From the NCBI GenBank assembly GCA_947396885.1, contig OX377206.1:43135631-43199630 (forward strand): 64,000 bases of DNA, written 5' to 3'. The notes below the pieces were generated by a model that did not search any database, was not told the origin of the DNA, and saw only the letters and a list, made by a program, of their open reading frames with translations. The position numbers and the translations under genes were made by a program. The stretch is from Heligmosomoides polygyrus polygyrus (Eukaryota > Nematoda > Chromadorea > Rhabditida > Heligmosomidae). Shown piece after piece: positions 10,461-20,819 of the stretch. The first letter of the stretch is position 1. Each line of letters starts with the position of its first letter.

Positions 10461-10925
10461 TTGATTGCAGTTCCAGCAGATCTGGTCGACCTGCGTATTC
10501 CGCTCGTCGGTCCGGCCGCCGTCGTGGGGCCGCCGACGACGGCCTCCGTCGGGCCGTTGTTCGCAGCGCGCGGCGGGTGTCACTGCGTGAGCGGAGACGG
10601 CGAGCAGGAGAATGATGCCGCAGGTATGGCCACCTGGGCGGGCGGCCGCGGCGCCTACAAACAGCCGATACGAACGCCCCCCTCCCGCCGCAGAGCCGTA
10701 CCCTGCAGCAACACAACTGCTGCACACCGCAGGATACTGCAGGTCAACTAATTGGACGGTAGCGAGGACAGGAGCCTTCAAGGGGGCCAGTTCGAGGCAG
10801 TAGCCACCCAACACGTGCGCGGGCAGAGCCGCGGCGCCGGCCTATTTCGCAACGCCTCTCGTGTTCTCCTCGGCAGCGGCGATTGCTCACCTCCCGGCGC
10901 TCCCCTTCGGAGAGAGAAGTCGTGC
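10461..10925 (-). other. GC-rich block downstream of an SL1-like leader
   Basis: About 465 bp of high-GC sequence, unlike its AT-rich surroundings. On the minus strand it directly follows the SL1-like leader (10926-10947). A long minus-strand frame (10814-10398) has no ATG and no recognised domain. Part of it (ctggtcgacct, gtgggtgtcactgcg) is shared with 52370 and 57608-57700, so it includes a dispersed repeat. It could be the body of a retroposed transcript; that is inference. Confidence 0.35.
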
Positions 10926-10947
10926 CTCAAACTTGGGTGATTAAACC
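10926..10947 (-). other. SL1 spliced-leader-like sequence
   Basis: On the minus strand these 22 bases match the nematode SL1 leader at 21 positions (T to C at position 9). An SL RNA gene would continue with GTAA and the snRNP-binding region. Here the next bases are GCACGACTTC, with no donor site and no SL RNA body. SL1 is normally joined to mRNAs by trans-splicing, so a genomic SL1 attached to other sequence suggests a reverse-transcribed trans-spliced mRNA. A chance match this long is very unlikely. Confidence 0.7.
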
Positions 10948-11109
10948 ATCCCGCGATGTTTACGAAGTTCCGAAGAATTACGAACAGACAAAAAAACCCT
11001 CCTCCATTATATATGGTGGAATACTGTACGTACTGCGAGCCTTTTGTGCTCCTAGGTAAGGAAAAAAGCTGTACAAGTAGAGCAGCTCGGTCTGATTGTC
11101 CTTAGCTTA

Positions 11110-11418
11110 GGCCCTCTGCACACTTTTGCGGCAACGCGGCAGCCCTATCTTTAAGCATGGGGCAGAGACGCAGAGTCGCCACGCGAGGCAAAACTAGCCT
11201 CGCGCGGCCTGCCGCTGGTGTGCCGCCTACGCGGCAGATGTGACAGACACGGTGCCGCCTACGCGGCAGACGCGGTGACAGCGGCAGTAATCCTTCAAGG
11301 CATTGTTGCCGCGTTGGTGATTGAGCGAGCGGGAGGAGTGCCGCGTAAACTCTAGCACGCGGCAGTGGAAGCCGCGCACGCGGCTTTCTGGCCTCTGCCG
11401 CAAAAGTGTGCGGAGGGC
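11110..11418. mobile_element. foldback MITE B, about 309 bp
   Basis: Left tip GGCCCTCTGCACACTTTTGC after TTA (11107-11109). The inverted right tip is GCCCTCCGCACACTTTTGC, followed by TTT instead of TTA. The interior is GC-rich with cgcggcag repeats. Same design as the elements at 2801, 11578, 21671, 49060 and 49978, with a different stem sequence. Confidence 0.65.
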
Positions 11419-11577
11419 TTTACAGCACCGACTGAAGCGACTAGAACGCCGGCGCTGTCGCTCTAGTCGCTCCAGTCGCTGTTGTCGTCTGCTCATGCCT
11501 CCGCGCCGCGCGCTCGCCGCTCCCGTCGCTCGTGCAAAACATGCAAATCGATCGCGCGCTGCCAAAAAGCGTTCATA

Positions 11578-11712
11578 GGCCCCGTTTATACTTCCGACGC
11601 CGAGCGTTGCGACGCCATGTAAAGCGGCCAAATTGATCGATCGCGTGGCCACAATCAATATGGCCACAATGCGTGGCGTCGCGTCGCTCGGCGTCGAAGT
11701 ATAAACGGGGCC
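11578..11712. mobile_element. foldback MITE C, 135 bp, ATA duplication
   Basis: Tips GGCCCCGTTTATACTTC and its perfect inverted copy, flanked by ATA at 11575-11577 and 11713-11715. The arms continue with gacgccgagcg and a central gatcgatcgcg. Lies between two blocks of gtcgctnnngtcgc repeats. Confidence 0.75.
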
Positions 11713-11761
11713 ATACTCGAGCGCCGGCGCTGTCGCTCCAGTCGCTTTTGTCGCTGCTGTC

Positions 11762-11830
11762 GCCTGTTCATACTTCCGTGCACTGCGCTCTCGTCGCTCT
11801 TGTCGCTGCTGTCGTGAAGTATGAACAGGC
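11762..11830. repeat. short hairpin with GCCTGTTCATACTTC arms
   Basis: A perfect 15-bp inverted repeat (11762-11776 and 11816-11830) around a gtcgct-repeat loop. The arm resembles the tips of the nearby foldback elements, but no target duplication is evident. Confidence 0.6.
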
Positions 11831-11934
11831 TTCTGTCGATTGTTGTGTCTCTTGTCTTCTCCTTGTAGTAATATTACGTAAGGCGAGAGCAGTCGCTGTG
11901 CTAGCAGCCCAGTGCACAAATGTATGAATGGTTT

Positions 11935-12304
11935 TTAATCCTTCCCGTTCGAGTAGTATTATACCTAATTCACTGACACTTAAGGGACTGTAGGCCTTGC
12001 GTGGCTTGTCGCAAGTGAGCTTAGATTTATGGTTTACGCAGATTCGGAGCCAGTTGCGGGCGCAGCCACATGAGTGCACCAATTCACATAGTCTAGTTTT
12101 TCCTTGAATGAAGGAGATCAGTACAGGTGTTGTGAATACCAAACCAAGGTCTATATCTAAACATGTTGGTGCACAGCGGCGTATGCCAGTCGGCTGCCTC
12201 TTTGAGCTTAACCATGGGTAACTGTCAGCGAATTTACAGCTTTGGCAGGCGATTACGCAAGTTGATGATATATAAGTTTGAGCGGGCAGCCCGTCGGGAA
12301 TCAT
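11935..12304 (-). CDS. unrecognised cysteine-containing open frame
   Basis: An open minus-strand frame reads, in pieces, STCVIACQSCKFADSYPW, RRCAPTCLDIDLGLVFTTP and LCELVHSCGCARNWLRIC. Cysteine pairs suggest a small zinc-binding or retrotransposon-derived protein, but no family was recognised. The frame continues left into foldback repeats (to 11768), which cannot be genuine coding sequence. It lies immediately 3' of the LINE end at 12387. Treat as hypothetical. Confidence 0.2.
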
Positions 12305-12636
12305 GGGCCGAGTGCCGAGATTCAGAGGACTTGTTGTAGGAGTCGTCCAACGTCCCTCGGGAAAAACTACTACAGGAATCGGTCGAGTATTTTACTTTAC
12401 TTTATTAGGACGTGAACAAAAAAACATAAAACGTTCACGTGTGAAATAACACAAAGGAAATCAACTAATTAGGAAACAAGCACAGGTAAAAGCCCTGATT
12501 GGGCAATATTGGCATATTTTCGAAAAGAAAAAGAACCATGAATAAAGCAGAATAAAACAGCACTAAGTAGACGACCAGTAAAAAGAAATCGGAATGAAAC
12601 GAAGAAAGGTTATAAACTGAGATTGAGAATTGAAAC

Positions 12637-15477
12637 TTAAGAAGATTGTAATCGACGGTCAAGATGCCTCTTAAAATGGCTTATGGACATCTGTAGCGCT
12701 TCCTCCCTAATGAAGGGACGGAACAACCGCAGAGTTCTATGGGAAAAGAAGCTCGCTCTGATCCGACTTTTTGCTACAGAGTCGGAGAGTCTTAGCCCTC
12801 CTTGCCTGGTAATTGTATCGCTAGGTGCGAAACGGAAGAAGTCCGCGATGTCAACTCTTGCTATGCCCTTGAGAATTTTGAACAACATAATAATATCGTT
12901 TTTAGTTCTTCTCCTCCTGAGAGAAGACAGGCCCATCTGTCGAGCTCTGTCTGCGCCGTTAGGAATTAAGGAGTAATCGAGATTGAAGCATCTAATAACC
13001 ATTTTTCGTGTGAAGTTGTTTTGGACGCTCTCCAGAAGATCGATATCCTTCTTTTTTGTGGGATTGAATACACTGGTACCATTTTCAACTACGGAGCGAA
13101 TGTATGTTTTGTAGGCACGTAACAGGACTTTTGGGTTCCTTGATTTTAGCGTTTTAAATAAGTTGTACGTTCTCCCCATTGCCTTGTTTACTATCATTTT
13201 TATATGATCAGAGAAGTCAAGTGAAGTATTAATGAGGAAACCTAGATCGCGTGCCACGTCGGCAGTAGATAGTATGTTGCCATTTATATGATAACTGGTG
13301 CGGCGCGCAATAGGTAAAACAAATGTTTTTTCTACGGAGAGAGGTAGTTCCCACTGAGTTGACCATTCGCTGATATAATCAATAGCTGCCTGAAGTCTTG
13401 CGGAATCGGTAGGAGATTTAATGACTTTGTATATCTTTATGTCGTCCGCATAAATTTTGCATTTAACATCCAGTGAAGCAATGTTGGAAGGAATTTCAAA
13501 AGTATAAATGAGAAATAGTATGGGTGACAGCACTCCACCCTGAGGCAGACCGCTGCTAGTTTGATGGACCGAAGAGAAAGCCTTTCCAACACGAACCTGA
13601 TACGATCTATTCGAAAGGAAACCGCTTATCCACGTAACTATTGTTGGGTGAATCCCAACCAACTTCAGCTTATCAATTAATTTCCCATGAGGAACCTAAT
13701 CGAATGCCTTTCTGAAGTCAAAATAAACGACATCTACTTTTTGTTGACACTCGATAGCCCTACTCCAGTCATTCAGAGATGAGAGTACCGCAAGTTCTGC
13801 GGATCGTCCTTTTAAGAAACCAAATTGATTAGGTGAAATGATGTCGTGCTCCTCAATATGCGCTAAGATGCGCTTCCTCACAATTTTTTCAAAAACACGA
13901 GCAAAATCCGATGTAATACTGACTGGACGGTAGTTGTTTGGATCATTTGACAATGTTTTCTTTGGTGTAGGAGTGACCAGAGCATGCCTCCACCGGGAAG
14001 GCACCTCTCCCCTCATCATGCTTAAATTGAAAATATACTCAAGAGGATAACCTAACCATGCAGCTATGTTTTTAACAAAGGACAGAGGAATGAAGTCTGG
14101 AGTGAGAGAATAGGATGATGGCCAGCTCTGAATCAGTTCCACGATTTCTTCTTTGTAAAACCAAACACCACAGGTCATTCCGGGAAACTGTTGTGCGGCG
14201 GAACAGACAGGTGATGAACCAGTTACATGCTTGTTGAACGCTTTGCTAAAGGATTTGGCGAGAAGTTCAGCCTTTTCTGCACCGGTTATAGCAGCCGTGC
14301 CATCTTCGGAAATCAGTGATGGCACGGGTTTGTTTCTACCCGACCGCGAACTAATATACCTGAAAAACTTGGACCGATCTTTGGATTCAACAACCTTCCT
14401 TTCTAAATGAGCGAAATATTTATGCATGGCGTTTTCCGTTTTTTCATTAACTTTTTTATAGCGATCCCAGTTGTCAGCACAATCCTTGGTCACGGCGTAC
14501 CTCCAAACCGTGCTACGGAAATTGAGTTTTCTTCTTAGGTAGTCCGGCAGAAACCTCTGGCCTACGTTACATTTACGCCAGGGTACAAAAAGATCTATAG
14601 TGTGATGTAACACAGCAATAAAGACTTCATACGCACCATCCACAGAGGTACATGAGCCGAAGGAGCCTATCCAGTCAACATCATTAAGGTGCTTCTGGAT
14701 ATTCGAGTAATTTGCGTTCTTGAAGTCTCGCTTCCACTCTATAGCTTCCGATAAAGAAGTAAGGTTTAATTCAAAGTCGATGGCCGAATGGTCGCTGTTC
14801 CCAATGGGAGCTGACACTCTTGTATTTTTCACTAAGGAATCGTCATTACAGAAGACAAGATCCAGAAAAGTATTGACTCTAGTAGGAGACTTAACCAGCT
14901 GTTTAAATTTATGGTTATCTAGAAAGTCAAGAAAGTCCTGAGATTTTTTAGAGGAGCCGTCTTTCGTGGTCTTGATCAAGTCAGGAAGATTGAAATCGCC
15001 TAGGAGAATACATGGATACTCTGAGCTTGCAAAATCACTCAAGGCCTTAATTAATTGGTTGGTGTCACTTGTACAACAGTCAGGGGCTCTATACACAAGT
15101 ATAGTTCTAATGCATTTTGTATCTATAGCGACGTTACATACTAAGAGCTCATAGGAGTTGCAGACAGATTCCTTATAGACGACATGAGCTGAATAATGTT
15201 TTTTTATTAATAGAGTGACGCCGCCGCCCTTCTTTTGCATTCTATCGCAACGAATTCCAACATATTGACTACTAGCAACTCCTAGGAGTGGATCGAGTTC
15301 AATTTTTGAACTTAACCAGGACTCTGTAAAAAAAGCCAGATCATAGTCGTGCTTGCATAGAGTAGCTGCGACAGAATCGGCATTCCTGACCAGCGACCTC
15401 ACATTAGCAAGTGTACAGGTGACAGATGAAAAGCGACAAGCATAAGGAGACCTGCGAAATGTCAGCGGTTTACCGAG
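12637..15477 (-). pseudogene. LINE ORF2: APE-type endonuclease plus reverse transcriptase, one nonsense codon
   Basis: Nicks target DNA and copies the element RNA at the cut. The endonuclease domain comes first (YDLAFFTESWLSS, CILLGDFNLPDL, APIGNSDHSAIDFEL). The reverse transcriptase follows, with PVPSLISEDG, NYRPVSITSDFARVFEKIV, VYFDFRKAFD, SSGLPQGGVLSPILFLIYT and the catalytic IYADDIKIYK. The frame is broken only by TAG at 13696-13698, where related enzymes read FDKVPH (AAG to TAG). Otherwise about 940 codons are open. The frame starts beyond a TAG near 15478 and has no ATG at its beginning; it lies in the -1 frame relative to ORF1 and overlaps its end by about 13 bases. Confidence 0.85.
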
Positions 15478-16316
15478 CTATGAGCTTGAGAGCTTTCACT
15501 CTCAGGTAAACGAGATGAGGGAGAGTTCTGTATTGACATCTGAGACTCAGGAAGATAACAACAATCACCACGAGAAGGAAGATTTCTCCTATTGCTCCGT
15601 TCATTGCGCAAACGAATTCTCTCCTCCAGTGTTAATGATTTGCGTATAAATACGCCTTTGAAAGGAGAGAAACGTAGGCGTGATGCACGTCGCAAAACTT
15701 GCTCTTGGAAACGACTAGTAGGTAACACAACCTTTAATAAACGTGGAGAGCTTCTACCCATTCGGTAGACACTTACGGGTAAACAAGCAACACCAAGGAA
15801 AACGAGAATTCTAGTGACAGAGCTCAAGTCCCAAAACAACTGGTCGATAGAGTTAGTTTCGCGATTCTCCGGAAGATGGGATACAACTAATGACCTTCTG
15901 AGGTCCGGGTCAGTGTTCGATTCTACAGATGGAACAGCCTCAGGACGTTTAGGAAGGACTGATGCAGTTACAGGAGATGAGTTAAGATTGGACAAATCCT
16001 GAGAGGCAACAGGCTGACATGAAGCACTTTCCTTCCTAAGTTTATTGATTTCTTCAAGTAACTCTTGAATGCGTTTGTTCGCCTCCCTGTTTTCCTCCAG
16101 AAGCTCCTTGATACGCAGGTTTGCCTTTCTGTTCTCCTCCTTCAAGTCCATGATACAGTCCACGACTAGCTTCATGTGATCGGGAAAGTCCTGTCGTTCG
16201 GTGAGTGCCCTCAGACGATCCAGGGGTGAAACGTCCCGATCATTGTGTTCCATGCGGCTCCGCTTGACCTGGCGGCCTGGAACAGACGAGGAACGCGGCG
16301 AAAAGACCATATCCAA
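15462..16316 (-). CDS. LINE ORF1 protein (coiled coil, nucleic-acid-binding type)
   Basis: 284 codons from ATG at 16316, uninterrupted. Residues about 60-98 form a coiled coil with repeated KEENRKANLRIKELLEEN-like heptads. A Ser/Pro-rich linker follows, then a folded region with RRSLVVSHLPE, VYRMGRSSPRLLKVVLP and RRASRLRFSPFKGVFIRKSL, the pattern of ORF1 RNA-binding domains in CR1/L2-like elements (established for the group; here by motif). It probably binds the element RNA and trimerises through the coiled coil. The C-terminus is Ser-rich. ORF2 follows in another frame with a short overlap. Confidence 0.75.
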   Translation of the reverse strand: MDMVFSPRSSSVPGRQVKRSRMEHNDRDVSPLDRLRALTERQDFPDHMKLVVDCIMDLKEENRKANLRIKELLEENREANKRIQELLEEINKLRKESASCQPVASQDLSNLNSSPVTASVLPKRPEAVPSVESNTDPDLRRSLVVSHLPENRETNSIDQLFWDLSSVTRILVFLGVACLPVSVYRMGRSSPRLLKVVLPTSRFQEQVLRRASRLRFSPFKGVFIRKSLTLEERIRLRNERSNRRNLPSRGDCCYLPESQMSIQNSPSSRLPESESSQAHSSVNR

Positions 16317-16669
16317 CGAGCATTGCGGAAGGCAATCAGAGAAATCGGATAATCAATCAGCCAGGAGCACAGAATCTTCACCTCAGAAGGTGGCAACGTA
16401 GATGACAAAACTCTGCCCCCTTGCCACTGGAGACACCGCGTTGGAGTTGGAGGCGAAATCGAATCAGCAGAATCGAAGCAGCTGTGCCGGCGATTTGGTG
16501 ACAGGAGTCGAAAATAATGGTAGAAAGCAGTCAGGTCGGGAAATCGGCGAGAGCAGTTTGCGGCCCGACCACCCACGGTCGTTGCACACACGGGACAGTC
16601 AGAAAGCGGACGCTATCGACCAATCGACTATATCGATTGATGTTAGTTATGCTTCTGCAGGTTAGGCAC

Positions 16670-16774
16670 CAGGGATGAGCGGATAGTAAAATGTTGAAAC
16701 CCGAACAAAAGATAACGGATAATTTTGCCCAAAAATAGCCGGATAATGGATAACGCTTAATCCGCTCATCCCTG
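16670..16774. mobile_element. hAT-type MITE, 105 bp, perfect 8-bp duplication
   Basis: Terminal inverted repeats CAGGGATGAGCGGAT and ATCCGCTCATCCCTG are flanked by TTAGGCAC at 16662-16669 and 16775-16782. Eight-base duplications and CAGGG tips are typical of hAT elements. The interior is AT-rich (ataacggataat repeats) and too small to encode anything. The exact duplication suggests a young insertion. Confidence 0.9.
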
Positions 16775-17094
16775 TTAGGCACTTCGAATTGGGACTCCTA
16801 CGATCCTACATGGTAAGGGAGAAGGCATATGTGTTTATGTCTGTCGTTTCATCTGTCATTTGCCTCATAGAAAACGAGCACTTCGAGGTATAAACGCCAT
16901 GAATGCGATAGAGGTTAGACACCCATTATATCATAATGGGTGTTTGGAATATCCAACCCTTCCATACTCCACTCTCATCTACCAGTATATAATTGAGTTA
17001 GCCACCGGCCCTGTAGATGATGAGGCGTATCTCACCCAGGTTGGAAACCTACCTGAGGTACGCCACATGGAACCCCTTGCGACGCCTCTGCGTA

Positions 17095-17775
17095 CCTCGC
17101 GCGGGCAACGTTTGCCGTTCAACATGGGATGTTGTTGCAGCAGAGGACGCGTAGCCTTCTCCTGCTTGACACAACGGCGTCTGCGCGCGTTTCTGAGCGC
17201 CTGAATCCAGAAGGCGGGTCCCCTACGTCACATAATAAGCGTCGGAAGTCAGAAGAAGCGACAAGGAAGGAAGCAGAGGTCACACCTCGTCGTACGACGA
17301 CCGGTCGCATTCAGAACTCAGCATTATCCCATGCTGAACGGAAAACTTGACCCGCGCGAGGTACGCCTCTGCGTTCCTCGCGCGCGCAACGTCTGCCGTT
17401 CAACATGAGATGTTGTTGCAGCAGAGGACGCGTAGCCTTCTCCTGCTTGACACAGCGGCGTCCGCGCGCGTTTTTGAGCGCCTGGATCCAGAAGCTGGGT
17501 CCCCTACTTCACGTAATAAGCGTAAGAAGAGGAGACATCGTCCTACGACGAGTGATATATCTATCTACCACTATATAATTGAGTTACCGGTCGCTGACGT
17601 TTGAGTGATCTAACCTAAGTGAGATACGCCGCATCATCTACACCGCGGGCAAGACTTGCTATTAAAGGTGGGATGTTGCTGCAGCAGGGGAAGCGCAGCC
17701 CTTTACTGCTTAACACAACAACACCTCGGGCGTTTCTGAGTGTCCAGATTCAGAAGCCGACTTCGTGCCATTAGC
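17095..17775 (+). repeat. tandem repeat units with a conserved reading frame, copies 1-3
   Basis: Two units of about 285 bp (17100-17345 and 17385-17545) and a degraded third (17660-17770) each contain atgttgttgcagcagaggac, ccttctcctgcttgacacaa and gcctgaatccagaaggcggg. One frame is readable in the two good units: LLLLDTTASARVSERLNPEG then SPTSHNKRRK, and LLLLDTAASARVFERLDPEA then SPTSRNKRKK. Further units lie at 18440-18600 and 56110-56860. No known domain. They might be a repeated exon of a multicopy gene or simply a transposable repeat. Confidence 0.5.
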
Positions 17776-17809
17776 ATGAGAAGGCCACTAAAGTGGTAAG
17801 AGTAGAAGG

Positions 17810-18420
17810 GAGACTTCGAGGTTGGAGAATAGACAGGGATCAGGAGGAACGACCAGGAGGAGGCATCGGGATGGAGGGAGGGTCAATAAAAGGATAAAGG
17901 ATAAAGGACGGCGTTACTCAATCCCTTCTGGGATGCGCCAGTGCATTCTACTTCTACGGGATGTCGTGGAGGCGACATGAATGCGTATTTGGCCATATAA
18001 TGACTTGCGGTGGCCAGCCGATGAACAAGTCAGCGCTTTATCCTTTCCAGACAAGTCTGGTACCAATTCACCGACCCCGGAGGGATGGAAGGCTTGGTTG
18101 GCCTGGGCGGGAAATCCGAATCAGGAACCTGGTATCGGGTGCACGCGACACTCGCGCCTCCTCCGACTGTACTACACGCGCCTAAGGGTCAATAGGGGGA
18201 CCAATGAAGCAGGCCAGGAGGTGGCACCAAGAAGGGTTTAGGCAATAAGGAGGGACCAGTAGGGAGTCACCAATCAGGGGGATGGGGGAGAGCAGTAAGG
18301 AGGATCAGCAAGGGGATCCATTACCAGTAAGTGAGACCGGATTTAGAAGATGTGACACCGATGTCGCGCAATGGGCGTTTGCTCGCCGTCGTCGTGTCGT
18401 GAGCGTGGGAGGGCTACTTA
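17810..18420 (+). repeat. purine-rich degenerate repeats (ggaccagta phrases)
   Basis: Irregular repeats of aggaggaccagta-like phrases. Similar text occurs at 6950-7040 and 18600-18840. No gene seen. Confidence 0.45.
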
Positions 18421-18439
18421 ATTCAGGTAGAGTAGTAAG

Positions 18440-18840
18440 GCCGTATGCATAGCCTCTTCATGCTCGACACAGCGGCGACTGCGAACGCTTCCGAGCTTCT
18501 GGATTCGGAGGACGGATCTTTTGAGCTTCTGGATCCAGAAGACGGGCCCCCCACGTCGCTCAACAAGCGTCCTGATTCTAAATACGTGTCATCGACGTCT
18601 GCCGTGAGCATGGGAGGACCACTAAGGAGGTGGTGGAGAAGGGCAGTAAAGGGGCCTCTGTGTGGACCAGTAGAGCGACCAGGAAGGAAAGGAACAACTT
18701 GGAGGAAGGGCCAGAACGGGGAAACCAGCAAGAAGAGTCAAGCAGGGGCTCAATAGTGGATACAAAGTAGGCAGGAGTTGGGAACCAGTAAAGGCGGACC
18801 AGCAATTAAATCCAGTAAGAAGAAACGAGTGAGGTGGAAC
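18440..18840 (+). repeat. repeat unit copy 4 followed by purine-rich repeats
   Basis: The fourth unit keeps the frame of the 17.1-kb units despite many base changes: SLFMLDTAATANASELLDSE and PEDGPPTSLNKRPDSK. Many differences fall at third codon positions. From 18600 on, purine-rich phrases resume. Confidence 0.45.
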
Positions 18841-18934
18841 CTGGCTTCGGAAGACACGTCAACGACAATGAAGTACGCAGCAGATCCTAGATGTTAGCAA
18901 TTTTATGCTTTACAAAACTGTTTTCCATAGATTA

Positions 18935-19010
18935 GTGATGCTGCAAAGTCGCGCGAAGCGCGTAAGTGCGAGACACGCCGTTAGGCGTGTCAGAGACTTT
19001 AATCACGATG
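18935..19010 (+). repeat. repeat with gcgaagcg...acacgccgttaggcgt
   Basis: Matches 57110-57160 closely (cgcgaagcggg caagtgcgaaacacgccgtt). Short dispersed repeat containing small palindromes. Confidence 0.5.
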
Positions 19011-19470
19011 TCAATTGCACGGGAATACCTTCTCGAGCCATCATTTTCTATGAATGACGTCGTGGCACTGGAGCGACGGCAATCGTTCGAAGCATCAACA
19101 GCGCATAGGGGATCACAACACTTCTATCAATACCGTCTTCGCTTCAAAGGAGCCGACTTGGACTTCGAAGGCAGACCTCGGTCGGGACACCCTCGCGCAG
19201 TGGAAGACTCCGTCGTTCTCGACGTCAAGGAGGATCCGGAGGTTAGCACCCGCGGTCTTGTGACGAGATTCGAGTGCACCCATCCAACAGTCCTCAGTCG
19301 CCTCCAGTGTCTCGGCTACAGAGAAGTGCTGACTCCATGGACCCCTTATCTCTTGACCGATAGAATGCGGTTCACTCGGGGATGCATTTCTCAAGTTCTC
19401 CTTCTGCTCCCGCACCAAATAAGTTTCTGGAAGACCTGTATGGGCTTGATCGGTTTAGACACCAAGTGAA
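18966..19470 (+). pseudogene. mariner transposase N-terminal half, relic
   Basis: The frame contains QYRLRFKGADLDFEGRPRSG, TRGLVTRFECTHPTVLSRL and LLTDRMRFTRGCISQVLLLL, the helix-turn-helix and linker region of a mariner transposase. The catalytic TGDE motif is not found at the expected place and the frame becomes unrelated after about 19430. No terminal repeats found. Distinct from the other mariners here. Confidence 0.65.
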
Positions 19471-19739
19471 TTTTTGGGAATTTTCGACACGTTCACTACA
19501 CGTATGGTACACGTCATTGTTCGCAGACACCATGTCTGTTATTCTGGACCGGTGCATTCCACGTCCACCACACGTCTTTATACGTACACGTAAACCACAG
19601 GACAGCGCGATATTGGTGAACTTTGTGTCTGCGATTATAGCGAAGGAGAAATGCGGGAGGCGTTCGCAGCTTAGACTGCACAATTCGTTCAAAGAGCCGA
19701 ACTACTTAACCGAATGTGCGTGAAAGAATTGAATCCATT

Positions 19740-20815
19740 CAGGAGAAATTAGAACAAAAGCTCTGGAGGAGTTTTAACTAAAACTGTCGTATAAAACTGA
19801 TCCGTCATATTCAACCTCTGTTTCCATCGTTTGTTTCCATTTCAGCGCAAATAGGGTCGGAGGGGGGTCACCATGTAGTACAGTCATACACAACGTTTTG
19901 CGTTATACGAAACTAAAAATGGATGGATGTGACGGTTGGATGCGACCGGATGACGGTCGCATGTGGTCGCAACTCGGATCCGCCTTTCTTCAAGCCGTGG
20001 TTAGATATATTGTGGTAACTATGGGATTTGGAAAAGCCCAGATCTTCGGGTGATTCAGATAGGAGTGATTTTCACCATGGGTCGGATTCATCAACAACTT
20101 ACATAACTTAAACAGAGATTTCACAGCGGAAACTCAGATAATGCGGCCCATCGCTCACCATATCGCTTGATAAGCCGCGCTATCAAGGAGTTCACCTGTA
20201 ATTTTCTGTGTCGGATAATCCAGATAAGTGATTTTGATCGTTCTGATCGGATGCTCTATCCGATTCGGATATCCGATGATGTAAAGTTCAAAGATAAATC
20301 AGTCACTTGGATCATAAGAAAATCCTTCTTGTCAAAGGTACTCTCATCTGAATCATGCCGAGATACGGCGCTTTTCAACGATGCTATTATTCGCATAATC
20401 CTTTCAATTTCATATTCAAATTTAGAAATCGACGTCTAAAGCAATGTCCAATATACGGCACCAGCCCCTCCCTCTCGAGCCCATTTGCACCACAATTCTG
20501 CCGCGGACCCATGGTGCAACCTTTTTCCGTCGAAGTCGAGCGGGAATTGGCCTCCCATGGTTTTCTTCAGTTGGCAAACATCATTGATGAGTTGGAATTT
20601 ACATGTAAAGGTGCGTGAAAGACGTGTACGACACCGCTGCAGCATAACTTTCTTTATGGCACTTGCATGCAATGACATGTGAGACAGGTCGAGTATGAAT
20701 AAGGAGCAATTCCCCAGAGTGAACTTGGTGTCTAAAGAGATTCAGCCACCTGTATGCTGGAGATGAGAGCTGGATGCTCGACGATTCTAACATGCATTGT
20801 GGCTTCCTCGAGAAA
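19740..20815. other. no recognisable gene
   Basis: Positions 20030-20350 have repeated cggataatcc/atatccgat phrases similar to 32040-32340, suggesting a degraded mobile element. Open frames around 20440-20680 show no known domain. Confidence 0.3.
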
Positions 20816-20819
20816 AGTA

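Larger units (their letters stand above)
12387..16660 (-). mobile_element. CR1-like LINE, nearly full length
   Basis: A non-LTR retrotransposon of about 4.3 kb with a 5' region (16317-16660), ORF1 (16316-15462), ORF2 (about 15477-12637) and a 3' UTR. The 3' end is a short repeated tract (on the minus strand TAATAAAGTAAAGTAAAA), as CR1-group LINEs often have, rather than poly(A). A small hairpin (gtgaacgttttatg...gttcacg) lies just before it. The only obvious lesion is one nonsense codon in ORF2. No clear target duplication was seen; the 5' boundary is approximate. Confidence 0.8.

Noticed and set aside
10249..10814. Secreted or membrane protein on the minus strand of the GC-rich block
   Set aside because: The hydrophobic stretches sit in frames that lack an ATG, are GC-driven and overlap a dispersed repeat. 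Retained only as a possible retrocopy body.
11227..11919. 230-codon minus-strand frame rich in Arg, Ala and Thr
   Set aside because: It crosses three foldback elements and gtcgct repeats; its length is due to low stop-codon density in GC-rich repeats.
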